From assembly GCA_004151065.3 (NCBI GenBank), contig NWUY0300005770.1, forward strand, positions 8,682 to 19,773: a stretch of DNA of 11,092 bases. Reading direction: 5' to 3'. This document shows, piece by piece, positions 1 through 7,194 of this stretch (position 1 is the stretch's first letter; each line of letters starts with the position of its first letter). Position numbers and translations under genes: made by a program. The notes below the pieces were generated by a model. That model searched no databases and was not told the DNA's origin. It saw only the letters and a list, made by a program, of their open reading frames with translations. Source of the DNA: Larix sibirica. Lineage: Eukaryota > Streptophyta > Pinopsida > Pinales > Pinaceae.

Positions 1-24
1 TAAGTGGCAAACAATTTTGTCAAT

Positions 25-95
25 TGGGTCTAGCTCGAGTGGTTGTGGGATGGAGTGTTATCCTCCCCACTCAAAAGCATGCGACTCCTTTGCTA
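25..95 (+). repeat. possible tRNA-like (SINE head) segment
   Basis: TAGCTCGAGTGG at 31-42 resembles an internal RNA polymerase III A box, and GCATGCGACTCC near 79-90 resembles a degenerate B box. Their separation of roughly 48 bases is close to that in tRNA genes. No acceptor-stem pairing or clean anticodon arm is evident, so this is not called as a functional tRNA. A decayed tRNA-derived SINE is the best reading, but chance similarity is possible. Confidence 0.25.
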
Positions 96-660
96 GAGCT
101 TTAGTGATGGCTAGCAAGGGACATTGACTTTCTTCTAGATATAAATATAGGTTGAAACTACATTTTTAGTGCTAGAGTATGACCTATAACTATTTTTAAT
201 TAACTAAGAGGTTGCATTTCTCTAACATAAGGAAATAGGTTAACAACCCAAGACCTATAGGCATATGGCCGAAGTGGAAGTATATCCCTTTATGGACCAC
301 TAAGGAGTTATAATTTTTTTTGTGTGTTTTAATTGCTATGGTATTCCATCAAATTCACTCAAGTTTTGTACTTAACTTTTCCTTTGGAGAACCATAATTC
401 AATCACCAATAAAATCTACAAGGTAACATAATGACCACATTAAAATGGGACCACTATTAAAACATTAACACGACCTTACACCTCAAAAAGATACTTTTCA
501 TTAATAACATTATTTATTACATTAAAACGACCTTATACTAAAATAATTAACATATTAACCTAATTTTAAATATATATAATCATCACAATCACTATAACAT
601 ATGACTAAGCTAAACCCAACTAAGAGCCACTCATTATACTTGCAACTTATCAACTCTTAA

Positions 661-683
661 TAAATAAATAAATAAATAAATAA
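661..683 (+). repeat. (TAAA)5 microsatellite
   Basis: Five perfect TAAA units followed by a partial TAA. It lies in AT-rich intergenic DNA immediately before the second tRNA-like segment. A short A-rich simple repeat beside a retroposon-like segment is a common arrangement, but nothing else ties the two together here. Confidence 0.85.
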
Positions 684-685
684 TT

Positions 686-765
686 GAGGGGTTAACTTAA
701 ATGGTCATAAGTTAAACATGGAATCTCTTCCTTCATAGCCGGGAGATTGCAAGTTTGACTTTAGA
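686..765 (+). repeat. possible second tRNA-like (SINE head) segment
   Basis: GTTAACTTAAATGGTC at about 691-706 is a poor A-box-like match. AAGTTTGACTT at 751-761 resembles a decayed B box. The spacing of about 60 bases is a little long for a tRNA. The pattern echoes tRNA-derived plant SINE heads but is weaker than the segment at 25-95 and could be chance. Confidence 0.18.
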
Positions 766-1076
766 AATGCCTTGGGGCTAGGCTCATTAATGTTCATCAT
801 CGCCAATCATGAGAATTTAGAAAAAAATGAATATTTTATTCATTTCTTTAATGTAATAAATAAAAAAATTAGATAAAAAATGTTAATAAATCTTAATTCT
901 AATTATATATTATTTATTTTGTTAATATAATTCACACTTATAATCTTATAAATATATTATTAAAATTTGATTATTAGTAAAATTTGAAAAAAACCCAGAG
1001 ATTTTGAAAAAAATATAAATATTTGCAAGACATTCATACACTTCACATTACCTATATTTTTATTTTTTCTCCCTGC

Positions 1077-1161
1077 AATTAAATTTATCTTTCCCAAAAA
1101 TAGGCTTATCTATAATTTTACATTTTCTCTGTAAAATTAAATTTATCCTTCCCAAAAATAG
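1077..1161 (+). repeat. direct repeat, 27-bp arms, 58-bp period
   Basis: The 27 bases at 1077-1103 recur at 1135-1161 with one mismatch (T to C). The pyrimidine-rich bases just upstream of each arm are also similar, so this looks like an old 58-bp tandem duplication. It lies 380-460 bp upstream of the ligase start codon, at the edge of the likely promoter. No function can be assigned. Confidence 0.8.
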
Positions 1162-1212
1162 ACATTTTTCGATGGCAAATACAAGATTTAGATAACCCTT
1201 GATTTAAGTATA

Positions 1213-1220
1213 TGACGTCA
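1213..1220. promoter_or_regulatory. TGACGTCA palindrome (bZIP-type site)
   Basis: This is a perfect TGACGTCA octamer, the classic binding palindrome of TGA/CREB-like bZIP proteins. It lies about 320 bp upstream of the ligase start codon, where a promoter element would be expected. No convincing TATA box with a fixed spacing is visible downstream. A regulatory role is inference. Confidence 0.3.
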
Positions 1221-1411
1221 TTAAAACAATTAAATTATTGAAAAAACAAATTACCCGTAACGTTCCTACGATTCTACATATTATTCCCCAAACCCCGTCA
1301 CAGGAACTTCACGCCTTTATTGCGCATGCTCTCCAGCGATATTGTAGGTAGCTCAGGGAAATTGGTGGGCAGCATCATCATCAGCCTCTTCTCAAACGTT
1401 TCCTCCGTGAG

Positions 1412-1532
1412 AGGTAAGCAAAAACAACCCCAGTTTTATTTGTTTGAAACTCTCATCAACATTCGTTGTATAATAGCATTTTCGGCTCTGCATATATTGA
1501 ATTTGAACATTTGAAACCCTAGTTACCCTGAG
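1412..1532 (+). other. candidate 5' UTR intron of ligase copy 1
   Basis: AG|GTAAGC at 1412-1419 is a near-ideal plant splice donor, with GT at 1414-1415. The interval downstream is T-rich, and possible AG acceptors end at 1522 and 1532, just before the ATG at 1540. The resulting intron would be about 109-119 bp, short but within the plant range. The acceptors lack a strong polypyrimidine tract, so the region may simply be unspliced leader. Confidence 0.25.
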
Positions 1533-1539
1533 TATTTTC

Positions 1540-2748
1540 ATGGCCGACCAAGAAAACCAAACCACCGAGGCCCAAGAAGCCGAAAACAATGAAGAATCCC
1601 TGGCGTATTGGTGTTATCACTGCAACAAAGAGGTTTCCGTGGAACCCCACGCAGAAGAGTCTCAAATGGTTTGCAGCGAGTGTCGCGATGGTTTTGTGGA
1701 GGCTATGGCCACTGCTCAGAGAGCTCAGCATGATCGCTTGCTTAACAATGGCCGGCCGAGGCGCCAGAGACATGCTAGGGTTGAAAGGGTCGCTGACAGC
1801 TCCTATCACCGGCAGGTGCTTAGGGTTTTGAGGTTATTTACACGGGCCGCCCAAGCCAACCCTCGGAGGGATGGAGCCCTGGGGGAAGCGGGGAGCCGAG
1901 CTGGGAATGAGAACGAGAACGAGGGTCGAATGAGTTCTGGTGACAGGTCACATGGTGATGATGAGGCAGATTCAGGGCACCCACATGTTGATTTAGGCAA
2001 TAATCAGCCAGATTCTGGTAGCCGGCAGACGGTGACTGAGCATGATCAGCTGAATTCAAGCCACCCACAGGCCGCCGATGCGCCGGAGATTGATGACAAT
2101 GTGTTGATTGATGCCAATGAGTTTCTGGATGACGAGGAAGAGGATGCGGATGGTGAAAATGTTCTGAATATTGAATTGGATCCGTGGGATTCGTTTGAGG
2201 ACGACGATGATGATGATGAGGACGAAGAGGACGAGGAGAATGATGCATGGGAAGAGGTAGATGAAGGCGATGCGACAGAAGATCAAGGCGAGCAGCGTGG
2301 TAATGAGGAACCTGATCTGAATTCTGAAGAAAACGCTGGGGCAAGCAATGAGGCCGGAGATAGGAGACCGACTTCAAGAAGAAGGGATGTTCTTCGGCTG
2401 CGTATAAGGGATTGGAACTCACAGTCTGGGGGCGCGGTGCTTGAGACTTCAAGGGGGAGCTTGGATTGGAATGAGATAATGCAAGGTCTTGAGGACAATA
2501 CGATTGAGTTGAGAGTGAGTCTTCCTGAAGAGGACACTTATGTGGGCAATCCAGAGGATTATGTTGATGAGGCTGGATATGAAATTCTGCTGCAGAATTT
2601 TGCTGAAAATGATGATACCCATAGAAGAGATCCCCCAGCTGCAAATTCTGTGATTGAGGCCTTGCCTGCTGTTGTAATATGTCAATATGAAATAGAAAGT
2701 GGTGTTGCATTGTGTGCAATTTGTAAGGATATGATTCCTTTGGGGTAG
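1540..2748 (+). CDS. zinc-ribbon/RING-H2 E3 ligase copy 1, truncated before RING completes
   Basis: The 402-residue product belongs to the plant zinc-ribbon plus RING ubiquitin ligase family (CIP8/RNF126-like), whose members pass ubiquitin from an E2 to substrates. The start is chosen because ATGGCC fits plant initiation context and the conserved N-terminal domain follows directly. A zinc ribbon (YWCYHCNK) has Cys25, Cys28, Cys45 and Cys48. Residues 55-130 are Arg-rich and polar. A long Asp/Glu-rich region centres on residues 195-245. The conserved YVGNPEDYVDEAGYE segment starts near residue 334. The RING begins at Cys392 and Cys395 (CAIC), but TAG at 2746-2748 ends it after PLG, where copy 2 has CAG. 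Only two of eight RING zinc ligands remain, so ligase activity is not expected. The gene has no intron within the coding region. If expressed, it could at most act as a RING-less decoy, which is speculation. Confidence 0.75.
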   Translation: MADQENQTTEAQEAENNEESLAYWCYHCNKEVSVEPHAEESQMVCSECRDGFVEAMATAQRAQHDRLLNNGRPRRQRHARVERVADSSYHRQVLRVLRLFTRAAQANPRRDGALGEAGSRAGNENENEGRMSSGDRSHGDDEADSGHPHVDLGNNQPDSGSRQTVTEHDQLNSSHPQAADAPEIDDNVLIDANEFLDDEEEDADGENVLNIELDPWDSFEDDDDDDEDEEDEENDAWEEVDEGDATEDQGEQRGNEEPDLNSEENAGASNEAGDRRPTSRRRDVLRLRIRDWNSQSGGAVLETSRGSLDWNEIMQGLEDNTIELRVSLPEEDTYVGNPEDYVDEAGYEILLQNFAENDDTHRRDPPAANSVIEALPAVVICQYEIESGVALCAICKDMIPLG

Positions 2749-2952
2749 TCAAGAAAGAACTTACCTTGCCAGCATCTTTATCACGGTGACTGTCTCATAC
2801 CTTGGTTAAATTCTCAGAATTAATGCCTGATATGTAGATATGAGATGCCCACTAGTGATGTGGATTATGAAGATCGGAAGAAGCAACACAGTATGGTGCG
2901 TTCTAGAACTACCAACCCTGCAATGAACTCACCTGAAGGAGGCCTCTTCTAG
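2749..2952 (+). pseudogene. unread RING tail of ligase copy 1
   Basis: Beyond the first stop, the same frame still encodes the rest of a RING-H2 domain: PCQHLYHGDC, then the last Cys pair, then a basic tail ending at TAG 2950-2952. A second in-frame nonsense codon, TAA at 2821-2823, replaces the TCA serine codon of copy 2 just before the final Cys pair. There is no insertion or deletion relative to copy 2. Several changes are C to T or G to A at former CpG positions (CCG to CTG, CGG to CAG), as expected for decay of methylated DNA. This part is not translated unless both stops are bypassed. Confidence 0.85.
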
Positions 2953-3341
2953 GTTGAAGATATGAACTAAAGATGCGAAGTCTGTGGATAGAGGTGTGGT
3001 TTTCCTGTCATTTTCAATTGCCTCAATTGTTTTTGACAAGTTTATTGCAGATTATCAAAAGCATTGAAAATAAAGCAAAGCTGATGTTTCAGACAATGAG
3101 AAGTGTTGGACCTTGCATGTCGCATTACGTATGATTGGTTATATTCTAAAATCCCTTTTCAAAACATTTTAAGCTAGATTTTGTAGTTCAATCCTATCCA
3201 GGTATTCAAAATATGTTTGCAACATCATGTCTTGTAATGCTATCTCGGTGCTCCATATATATCCAAGATCTGACGGCATGTGATCTGAATAGTTATGATT
3301 TGAGGTTCAAGGTGGCCTACCATTGTTTTGGGTATAGTTGC
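2953..3341 (+). other. 3' UTR/flank of ligase copy 1, duplicated downstream
   Basis: Noncoding sequence with a polyadenylation-like AATAAA at 3069-3074. It aligns with the flank of copy 2 up to 5390, with roughly 7 percent substitutions by eye and a few one- to three-base gaps. The similarity stops sharply after GGTATAGTTGC at 3331-3341, where receptor-kinase-related sequence follows. The duplicated unit therefore included the 3' UTR and some flank. Confidence 0.75.
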
Positions 3342-3344
3342 GTG

Positions 3345-4100
3345 CCATGACTTGAGTACATTATGGGAAGCTCATGGATTATGTTATCTTCATCGTGGTT
3401 TCTCCCCTGCAATTATTCATAGAGATGTCAAGTCTATCAATATATTGCTGCATCAATTTTCTGAGGCCAAGATTGTTGATTTTGGTGTGGCAAAATTTCT
3501 TCAAGATTGCAACCAAAGAGGGGATTCAACCATAGTTTTAGGTAGGCACTCACTGTTACATTTCTCTTGGTAATTTTCTCTATTGTTTTGTCTAGCATAT
3601 GTGTTCCAATTTCTTCCTTTATGTTCTCTACAAAAAACTTTCTGCTCTTCAGTCTTAAGTAGTGCATTTTTTGACCGGTTTGCAATACTTGATCTTTAAC
3701 CTTATTGACATGCATTTTATTGACATTCCATGCAAAGGAATGAACCCTGAATGGTGACATGTTTATATATTTTTCATAATATGTATACTCCTTTAAGGTA
3801 ACTGAGAAGAGTGATGTTTACATTTTTGGTGTGGTTTTGCAGGAGTGCATAACTGGCAAGCGGCCCATTGAACCAAAATTTGGGGAGAACAAGGATATTG
3901 TTTCTTGGACTTCAAGAAAAATATATGAGAGGGAGGATGCAATCGTGGTTCTCGACTCAAATATTTCCAAGTCATTCAAGGAAGAAATGATCCAAGTCCT
4001 AAAAGTTGCAGTGTTTTGCACACACAAGCTGCTAGCTTTGTGGCCTTCCATGAGAGATGTTGTGCAAATGTTGCTGGATGCAGATCCTTGTAAGTTGTAA
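3345..4100 (+). pseudogene. LRR receptor-like kinase fragment, HAIKU2/RLK7-like
   Basis: Two blocks encode the C-terminal part of a plant receptor serine/threonine kinase. Block one (about 3355-3540) has GLCYLH, the catalytic loop [11 protein letters not shown] with the HRD aspartate, lysine and asparagine, and the DFG-type [10 protein letters not shown]. Block two (about 3780-4100) has VTEKSDVYIFGVVL, then ECITGKRPIEPKFGENKDIV, then MRDVVQMLLDADPCKL and a stop. That ending and the GKRPIEP signature are typical of LRR subfamily XI kinases near HAIKU2/RLK7. The glycine loop, the ATP-binding lysine, the LRRs and the membrane segment are all missing. Between the blocks the GTHGYIAPE activation segment is lost or decayed, with in-frame stops, and an intron may lie there. 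The fragment sits exactly between the two ligase copies. It cannot make an active kinase. Confidence 0.85.
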
Positions 4101-4243
4101 GTGGAATACAACCTAGAAAGTAAATGACTCAAAGCACGTGAATATTATAGCTGATAGACCTAGAACACTAAATAAATGGTGAACATTGAAGAAAAATCAC
4201 TGTAAACCACTAGTACTACTACTACTACTACCTAAGAGAGGTN
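4101..4243. other. junction between kinase fragment and ligase copy 2, with one N
   Basis: Short noncoding stretch without recognisable genes. It holds six TAC units at 4214-4231 and ends in a single ambiguous base at 4243, immediately before the GAC/GAT codon run of copy 2. Trinucleotide repeats on both sides of an ambiguous base make this a likely site of an assembly join or of repeat-mediated recombination. Confidence 0.7.
4214..4231 (+). repeat. (TAC)6 microsatellite
   Basis: Six perfect TAC units lie 12 bp before the ambiguous base and the GAC/GAT repeat that starts ligase copy 2. TAG at 4211-4213 just before it is the in-frame stop that bounds the open frame of copy 2 on its 5' side. 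Confidence 0.85.
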
Positions 4244-4999
4244 GAGGACGACGACGATGATGATGATGATGATGAGGATGAGGAGGATGATGAATGGGAA
4301 GAGGTAGATGAAGGCGATGCGACAGAAGATCAAGGCGAGCAGCGTGGTAATGAGGAACCTGATCTGAATTCTGAAGAAAACGCTGGGGCAAGCAATGAGG
4401 CCGGAGATAGGAGACCGACTTCAAGAAGAAGGGATGTTCTTCGGCTGCGTATAAGGGATTGGAACTCACAGTCTGGGGGCGCGGTGCTTGAGACTTCAAG
4501 GGGGAGCTTGGATTGGAATGAGATAATGCAAGGTCTTGAGGACAATACGATTGAGTTGAGAGTGAGTCTTCCTGAAGAGGACACTTATGTGGGCAATCCA
4601 GAGGATTATGTTGATGAGGCTGGATATGAAATTCTGCTGCAGAATTTTGCTGAAAATGATGATACCCATAGAGGAGCTCCCCCAGCTGCAAAGTCTGTGA
4701 TCGAGGGCTTGCCTGCGGTTGTAATATGTCAAGATGAAATAGAAAGTGGTGCTGCATTGTGTGCAATTTGTAAGGATGTGATTCCTTTGGGGCAGTCAGG
4801 AAAGAAATTACCCTGCCAGCATCTTTATCACGGTGACTGTCTCATACCTTGGTTAAATTCTCGGAATTCATGCCCGATATGTAGATATGAGCTGCCTACT
4901 GATGATGCGGACTATGAAGATCAGAAGAAGCAGCGCAGTATGGTGCGTTCTACAACTACCAACCCTGCGATGAACTCACCTGAAGGAGGCCTCTCCTAG
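4244..4999 (+). CDS. RING-H2 E3 ligase copy 2, 5'-truncated, RING intact
   Basis: The frame is open from 4214, and homology to copy 1 starts at the acidic codons at 4244. No ATG precedes the homologous part. The first in-frame ATG is at 4526, which would give 157 residues, and a GTG at 4484 is an unlikely start. The segment has the end of the acidic region, the conserved YVGNPEDYVDEAGYE block and a complete RING-H2: Cys codons at 4760, 4769, 4814, 4838, 4871 and 4880, and His codons at 4820 and 4829 (CAIC, then CQHLYH, GDC and CPIC). The LPCQHLYHGDC and NSCPICRYELPTDD segments fit CIP8-like plant ligases. A basic tail ends at TAG 4997-4999. The zinc ribbon and the whole 5' half are absent, so this is either a 5'-truncated pseudogene or an artefact of a join at 4243. 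The RING itself shows no lesion. Confidence 0.75.
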   Translation, partial: EDDDDDDDDDEDEEDDEWEEVDEGDATEDQGEQRGNEEPDLNSEENAGASNEAGDRRPTSRRRDVLRLRIRDWNSQSGGAVLETSRGSLDWNEIMQGLEDNTIELRVSLPEEDTYVGNPEDYVDEAGYEILLQNFAENDDTHRGAPPAAKSVIEGLPAVVICQDEIESGAALCAICKDVIPLGQSGKKLPCQHLYHGDCLIPWLNSRNSCPICRYELPTDDADYEDQKKQRSMVRSTTTNPAMNSPEGGLS

Positions 5000-5390
5000 G
5001 TTGAAGATATGAACTGAAGATGCGAAGTCTGTGGACACAGGTGTGGTTTTCCTGTCATTTACAATTGCCTCAATTGTTTTTGACAAGTTTATTGCAGATT
5101 ATTGAAAGCACTGAAAATAAAGCAAAGCTGATGTTTCAGACAATGAGAAGTGTTGGACCTTGCATGCCGCGTTACCTGTGATTGATCATATTCTGAAATT
5201 CCTTTTCAAAACATTTTTTAAGCTGGATTTTGTAGGTCAATCCTAACCAGGTATTCAAAACATGTTTGCAGCATCATGTCTTGTAATGCTATCCCGGTGC
5301 TCCATATATATCCAAGATCTGACGTCATGTGATCTAAATAGTTATGATTTGAGGTTCAAGGTTGCCTGCCATTGTTGTGGGTATAGTTGC
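5000..5390 (+). other. 3' UTR/flank of ligase copy 2
   Basis: Noncoding DNA homologous to 2953-3341, with AATAAA at 5116-5121 in the same place as in copy 1. It contains TGACGTCA at 5320-5327, where copy 1 has TGACGGCA. Similarity ends at 5390 after GGTATAGTTGC; the following bases are unrelated to the kinase fragment that follows copy 1. Confidence 0.75.
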
Positions 5391-6394
5391 AGTGGGTTGG
5401 TGATTATCTGAAACATTTGTAAATGACTGTTCATTCATTGGTATTGTGTAATGTCCTTTTTTATGCTGTTGTGTTATATTGCAGTTATGAGCTCATGAAG
5501 TTGAAATTCTGTAAAAAAATTTACTCTCAGATAATAATGCAGATCCTCTTTGTAAAGAACTCTCATGTTATCACAGAAATATAAATTGAATATATTAAAA
5601 AGTTAAGGCCCGACTTTGAGAATGTGGAGAAATTTTGTGTGGTAGCCTACAATATGGAGCACATTATTTATTGTGCTCGACTTGTTTGGTGGGGGTTGAT
5701 TATTTTAATAGGCTGTATTGGCAGGAAAACAAGTATCAACTATTTCGCTCAGCTTGTTAAATTACAATAAATTTAATTTTAGTAATCGACTGTTTGCACA
5801 GACTTTTGTTAAGGCATTATGTCAAGGTAAGTTGAATTGACTCTAAATAAATTCTGTGTTTTTTTCCTCCTTAAATTACCTGCTGATGTGCTTCAAGGAT
5901 CCACAGCTGTTTATCATAACTTATTCTGCTCACATATATTTAGCTTCATCTAATTATAAATATGATTCTTTGCAGAAAGACTAAGATAACTAATCAGTAC
6001 AGTGGGATGGGGGTTGATGCTTTGGCTCTGGCTAACAAAAATTAATCTATTCTGGCATTTTTGTGCATATCTGGTCCTCTTCTGAAACTTTTTACTGCAC
6101 TTAACACAATGTGAGATGCGACTTTATTGATCTCTGCATAAAGAGCTTTTTCTTCAACTTTGTATGAATATTTCACTTGTGTCTTTTGGAGGGATCACTC
6201 TTTTGTACAGTTTGATTAATGAATCTCCATGGCCATTGCTGTTTCCATTGCCTTTTGCTGTTTATTCACCAAACAATATTCATAACTGATTTAAGCTTTT
6301 ATTAAAATATTATGAACATGTAAATATACCTCCTGTACAAGAAAACACATAAAATATATATGTTTGACAAGTAACAAAAAATGAACACAAGATT
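5391..6394. other. noncoding AT-rich region, no gene
   Basis: No reading frame of interest and no recognisable domain on either strand. The sequence is T-rich and may be decayed downstream flank of the ligase gene. A 7-bp stem (GAGCACA/TGTGCTC, 5657-5678) is too short to mean much. Confidence 0.6.
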
Positions 6395-6395
6395 T

Positions 6396-6609
6396 TTCAT
6401 GGAACCCTGTGTTCAATTCTTTTATACTCTACATATGTTTCGGACTATCAAGCTGAGTCCTCCATCAGCAGATAAGTTATCTATTTTGTTACTTTAATCA
6501 GGTTTTCATAGGTTTGATTCATTGTATTCAAAAACTTTTATGGAACCTTGCGATTAATTATTGTATACTCTACATACATTTAGGACTACTAAGCTGAGTC
6601 CTTCCTCAG
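6396..6609 (+). repeat. direct repeat about 141 bp apart
   Basis: The segment around 6396-6467 recurs, diverged, at about 6536-6609. Shared blocks are ATGGAACC, TATACTCTACATA, GGACTA and AAGCTGAGTCCT. TATACTCTACATA starts at 6423 and 6564. It looks like an old local duplication. The second copy runs directly into the perfect inverted repeat at 6616. Confidence 0.75.
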
Positions 6610-6615
6610 GTTTAT

Positions 6616-6674
6616 CAGACAAGGAGAAGCCACATTCCAACAGGAGCGAAGAAAATGTGGCTTCTCCTTGTCTG
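6616..6674. repeat. perfect 21-bp inverted repeat with 17-base loop
   Basis: The left arm 6616-6636 (starting CAGACAAGGAG) is the exact reverse complement of the right arm 6654-6674 (ending CTCCTTGTCTG). The loop is 6637-6653. The arms are about half G/C in an AT-rich neighbourhood and would form a stable hairpin in RNA from either strand. The right arm overlaps the ATG and first codons of the membrane-type ORF at 6655. There is no T-rich tail to suggest a terminator, and no extended imperfect stem as in a typical plant microRNA precursor. Confidence 0.9.
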
Positions 6675-6807
6675 GATTATCATCTTATTGGTTTGTATTG
6701 CTGCTCTTGTTTGGAATCGTCTACTAAAATCTGCCAGGAGCACATTACAATTCAAGGTTTATCATCCTACTTTTGACATCTTTATCTGCCCTTGTTCTGA
6801 TTTGTGA
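6655..6807 (+). CDS. unrecognised 50-codon ORF with one membrane segment
   Basis: I do not recognise this ORF. ATG at 6655 opens a 50-residue frame ending at TGA 6805-6807. Residues 1-20 (MWLLLVWIIILLVCIAALVW) are a strong hydrophobic helix. They are followed by a basic stretch, NRLLKSARS, which resembles an N-terminal signal anchor such as that of a microsomal cytochrome P450. AAG|GTTTAT near residue 34 could be a splice donor, which would make this a first exon, but no matching downstream exon was found. The start codon lies in the right arm of the 21-bp inverted repeat. It may be a relic exon or a chance frame. Confidence 0.25.
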   Translation: MWLLLVWIIILLVCIAALVWNRLLKSARSTLQFKVYHPTFDIFICPCSDL

Positions 6808-6924
6808 ATTAGTTTATGCTAAGAGCAGTACATTTTGAAATTCAGTTTGCATGGGCATCATGGTATCATGGTATGTTTATTTGACACTCCCGGTGTTCTC
6901 AAGCTTGCAAGATTTGATTTTTTA

Positions 6925-7194
6925 TTTCTCTGCTTGGAGAATGACGATCTCTGTATTAACATTTTCCTATTTGGTAGACAAGGAAACCGAGGTCAATGGG
7001 GCTATCATATGAGTGTGTGTCAATGTTGCGATTCTTTTGTTGCCTTGTTGACAAGTACTGTTTCTCTGCCTGGAGAATGACGACCTCTGTATTAACATTT
7101 TCCTATTTGGTAGAAAAGGAAACTGGGGTCAATGGGGCTATCATATGAATGTGTGTCGATGTTGCGATTCTCTTGTTGCCTTGTTCACAAGTAT
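6925..7194 (+). repeat. tandem duplication, 136-bp period
   Basis: 6925-7060 and 7061-7194 are adjacent direct copies with roughly nine substitutions and no visible gap in the aligned part. Conserved blocks include TGGAGAATGACGA, CTGTATTAACATTTTCC and GGCTATCATATGA. A frame is open across the first copy (6835-7080), but it matches no family I know, so I treat the unit as noncoding. Confidence 0.9.

Larger units (their letters stand above)
1..1290. other. AT-rich intergenic region, no gene
   Basis: No credible coding sequence is visible on either strand. The base composition is strongly AT-rich, especially 480-1000, with many poly-A and poly-T runs. The only structure I can point to is two weak tRNA-like segments, a TAAA microsatellite, a 58-bp-period direct repeat and one palindromic bZIP-type octamer, listed separately. 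It reads as ordinary plant intergenic DNA upstream of the ligase gene. Confidence 0.7.
2197..3341 (+). repeat. segmental duplication, unit 1
   Basis: This unit matches 4244-5390 in direct orientation at an offset of 2047 bases, drifting to 2049 in the 3' flank through small gaps. The left edge lies in the Asp/Glu codon run of the ligase gene, the right edge after GGTATAGTTGC. Divergence is uneven: 7 differences in 2197-2246, none in 2247-2625, 28 in 2626-2952. Confidence 0.9.
4244..5390 (+). repeat. segmental duplication, unit 2
   Basis: Direct copy of 2197-3341. Its 5' edge abuts the ambiguous base at 4243. The bases before the edge do not match copy 1, which has TTT before the shared GAGGAC. 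Confidence 0.9.

Noticed and set aside
25-95. Functional tRNA gene
   Set aside because: No acceptor stem, no clear anticodon loop and a degenerate B box; kept only as a possible SINE head.
1326-1514. Upstream ORF of about 62 codons before the ligase start
   Set aside because: It has no recognisable domain, is in a different frame from the ligase, and would be disrupted if the candidate leader intron at 1414 is spliced.
2746-2748. RNA editing as an explanation for TAG versus CAG
   Set aside because: Plant C-to-U editing acts in organelles and would change C to U, not restore CAG from TAG. This is nuclear-type sequence with a second stop of another kind downstream.
1838-2752. Long minus-strand open frame of 304 codons opposite ligase copy 1
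   Set aside because: It is antisense to a conserved coding frame. The product is His/Pro/Ser/Gln-rich and low in complexity, as expected from the complement of acidic codons. The same shadow recurs opposite copy 2 (4197-4766).
5657-5678. 7-bp hairpin GAGCACA/TGTGCTC with 8-base loop
   Set aside because: A stem this short is expected by chance in AT-rich DNA of this length, and there is no coding context.
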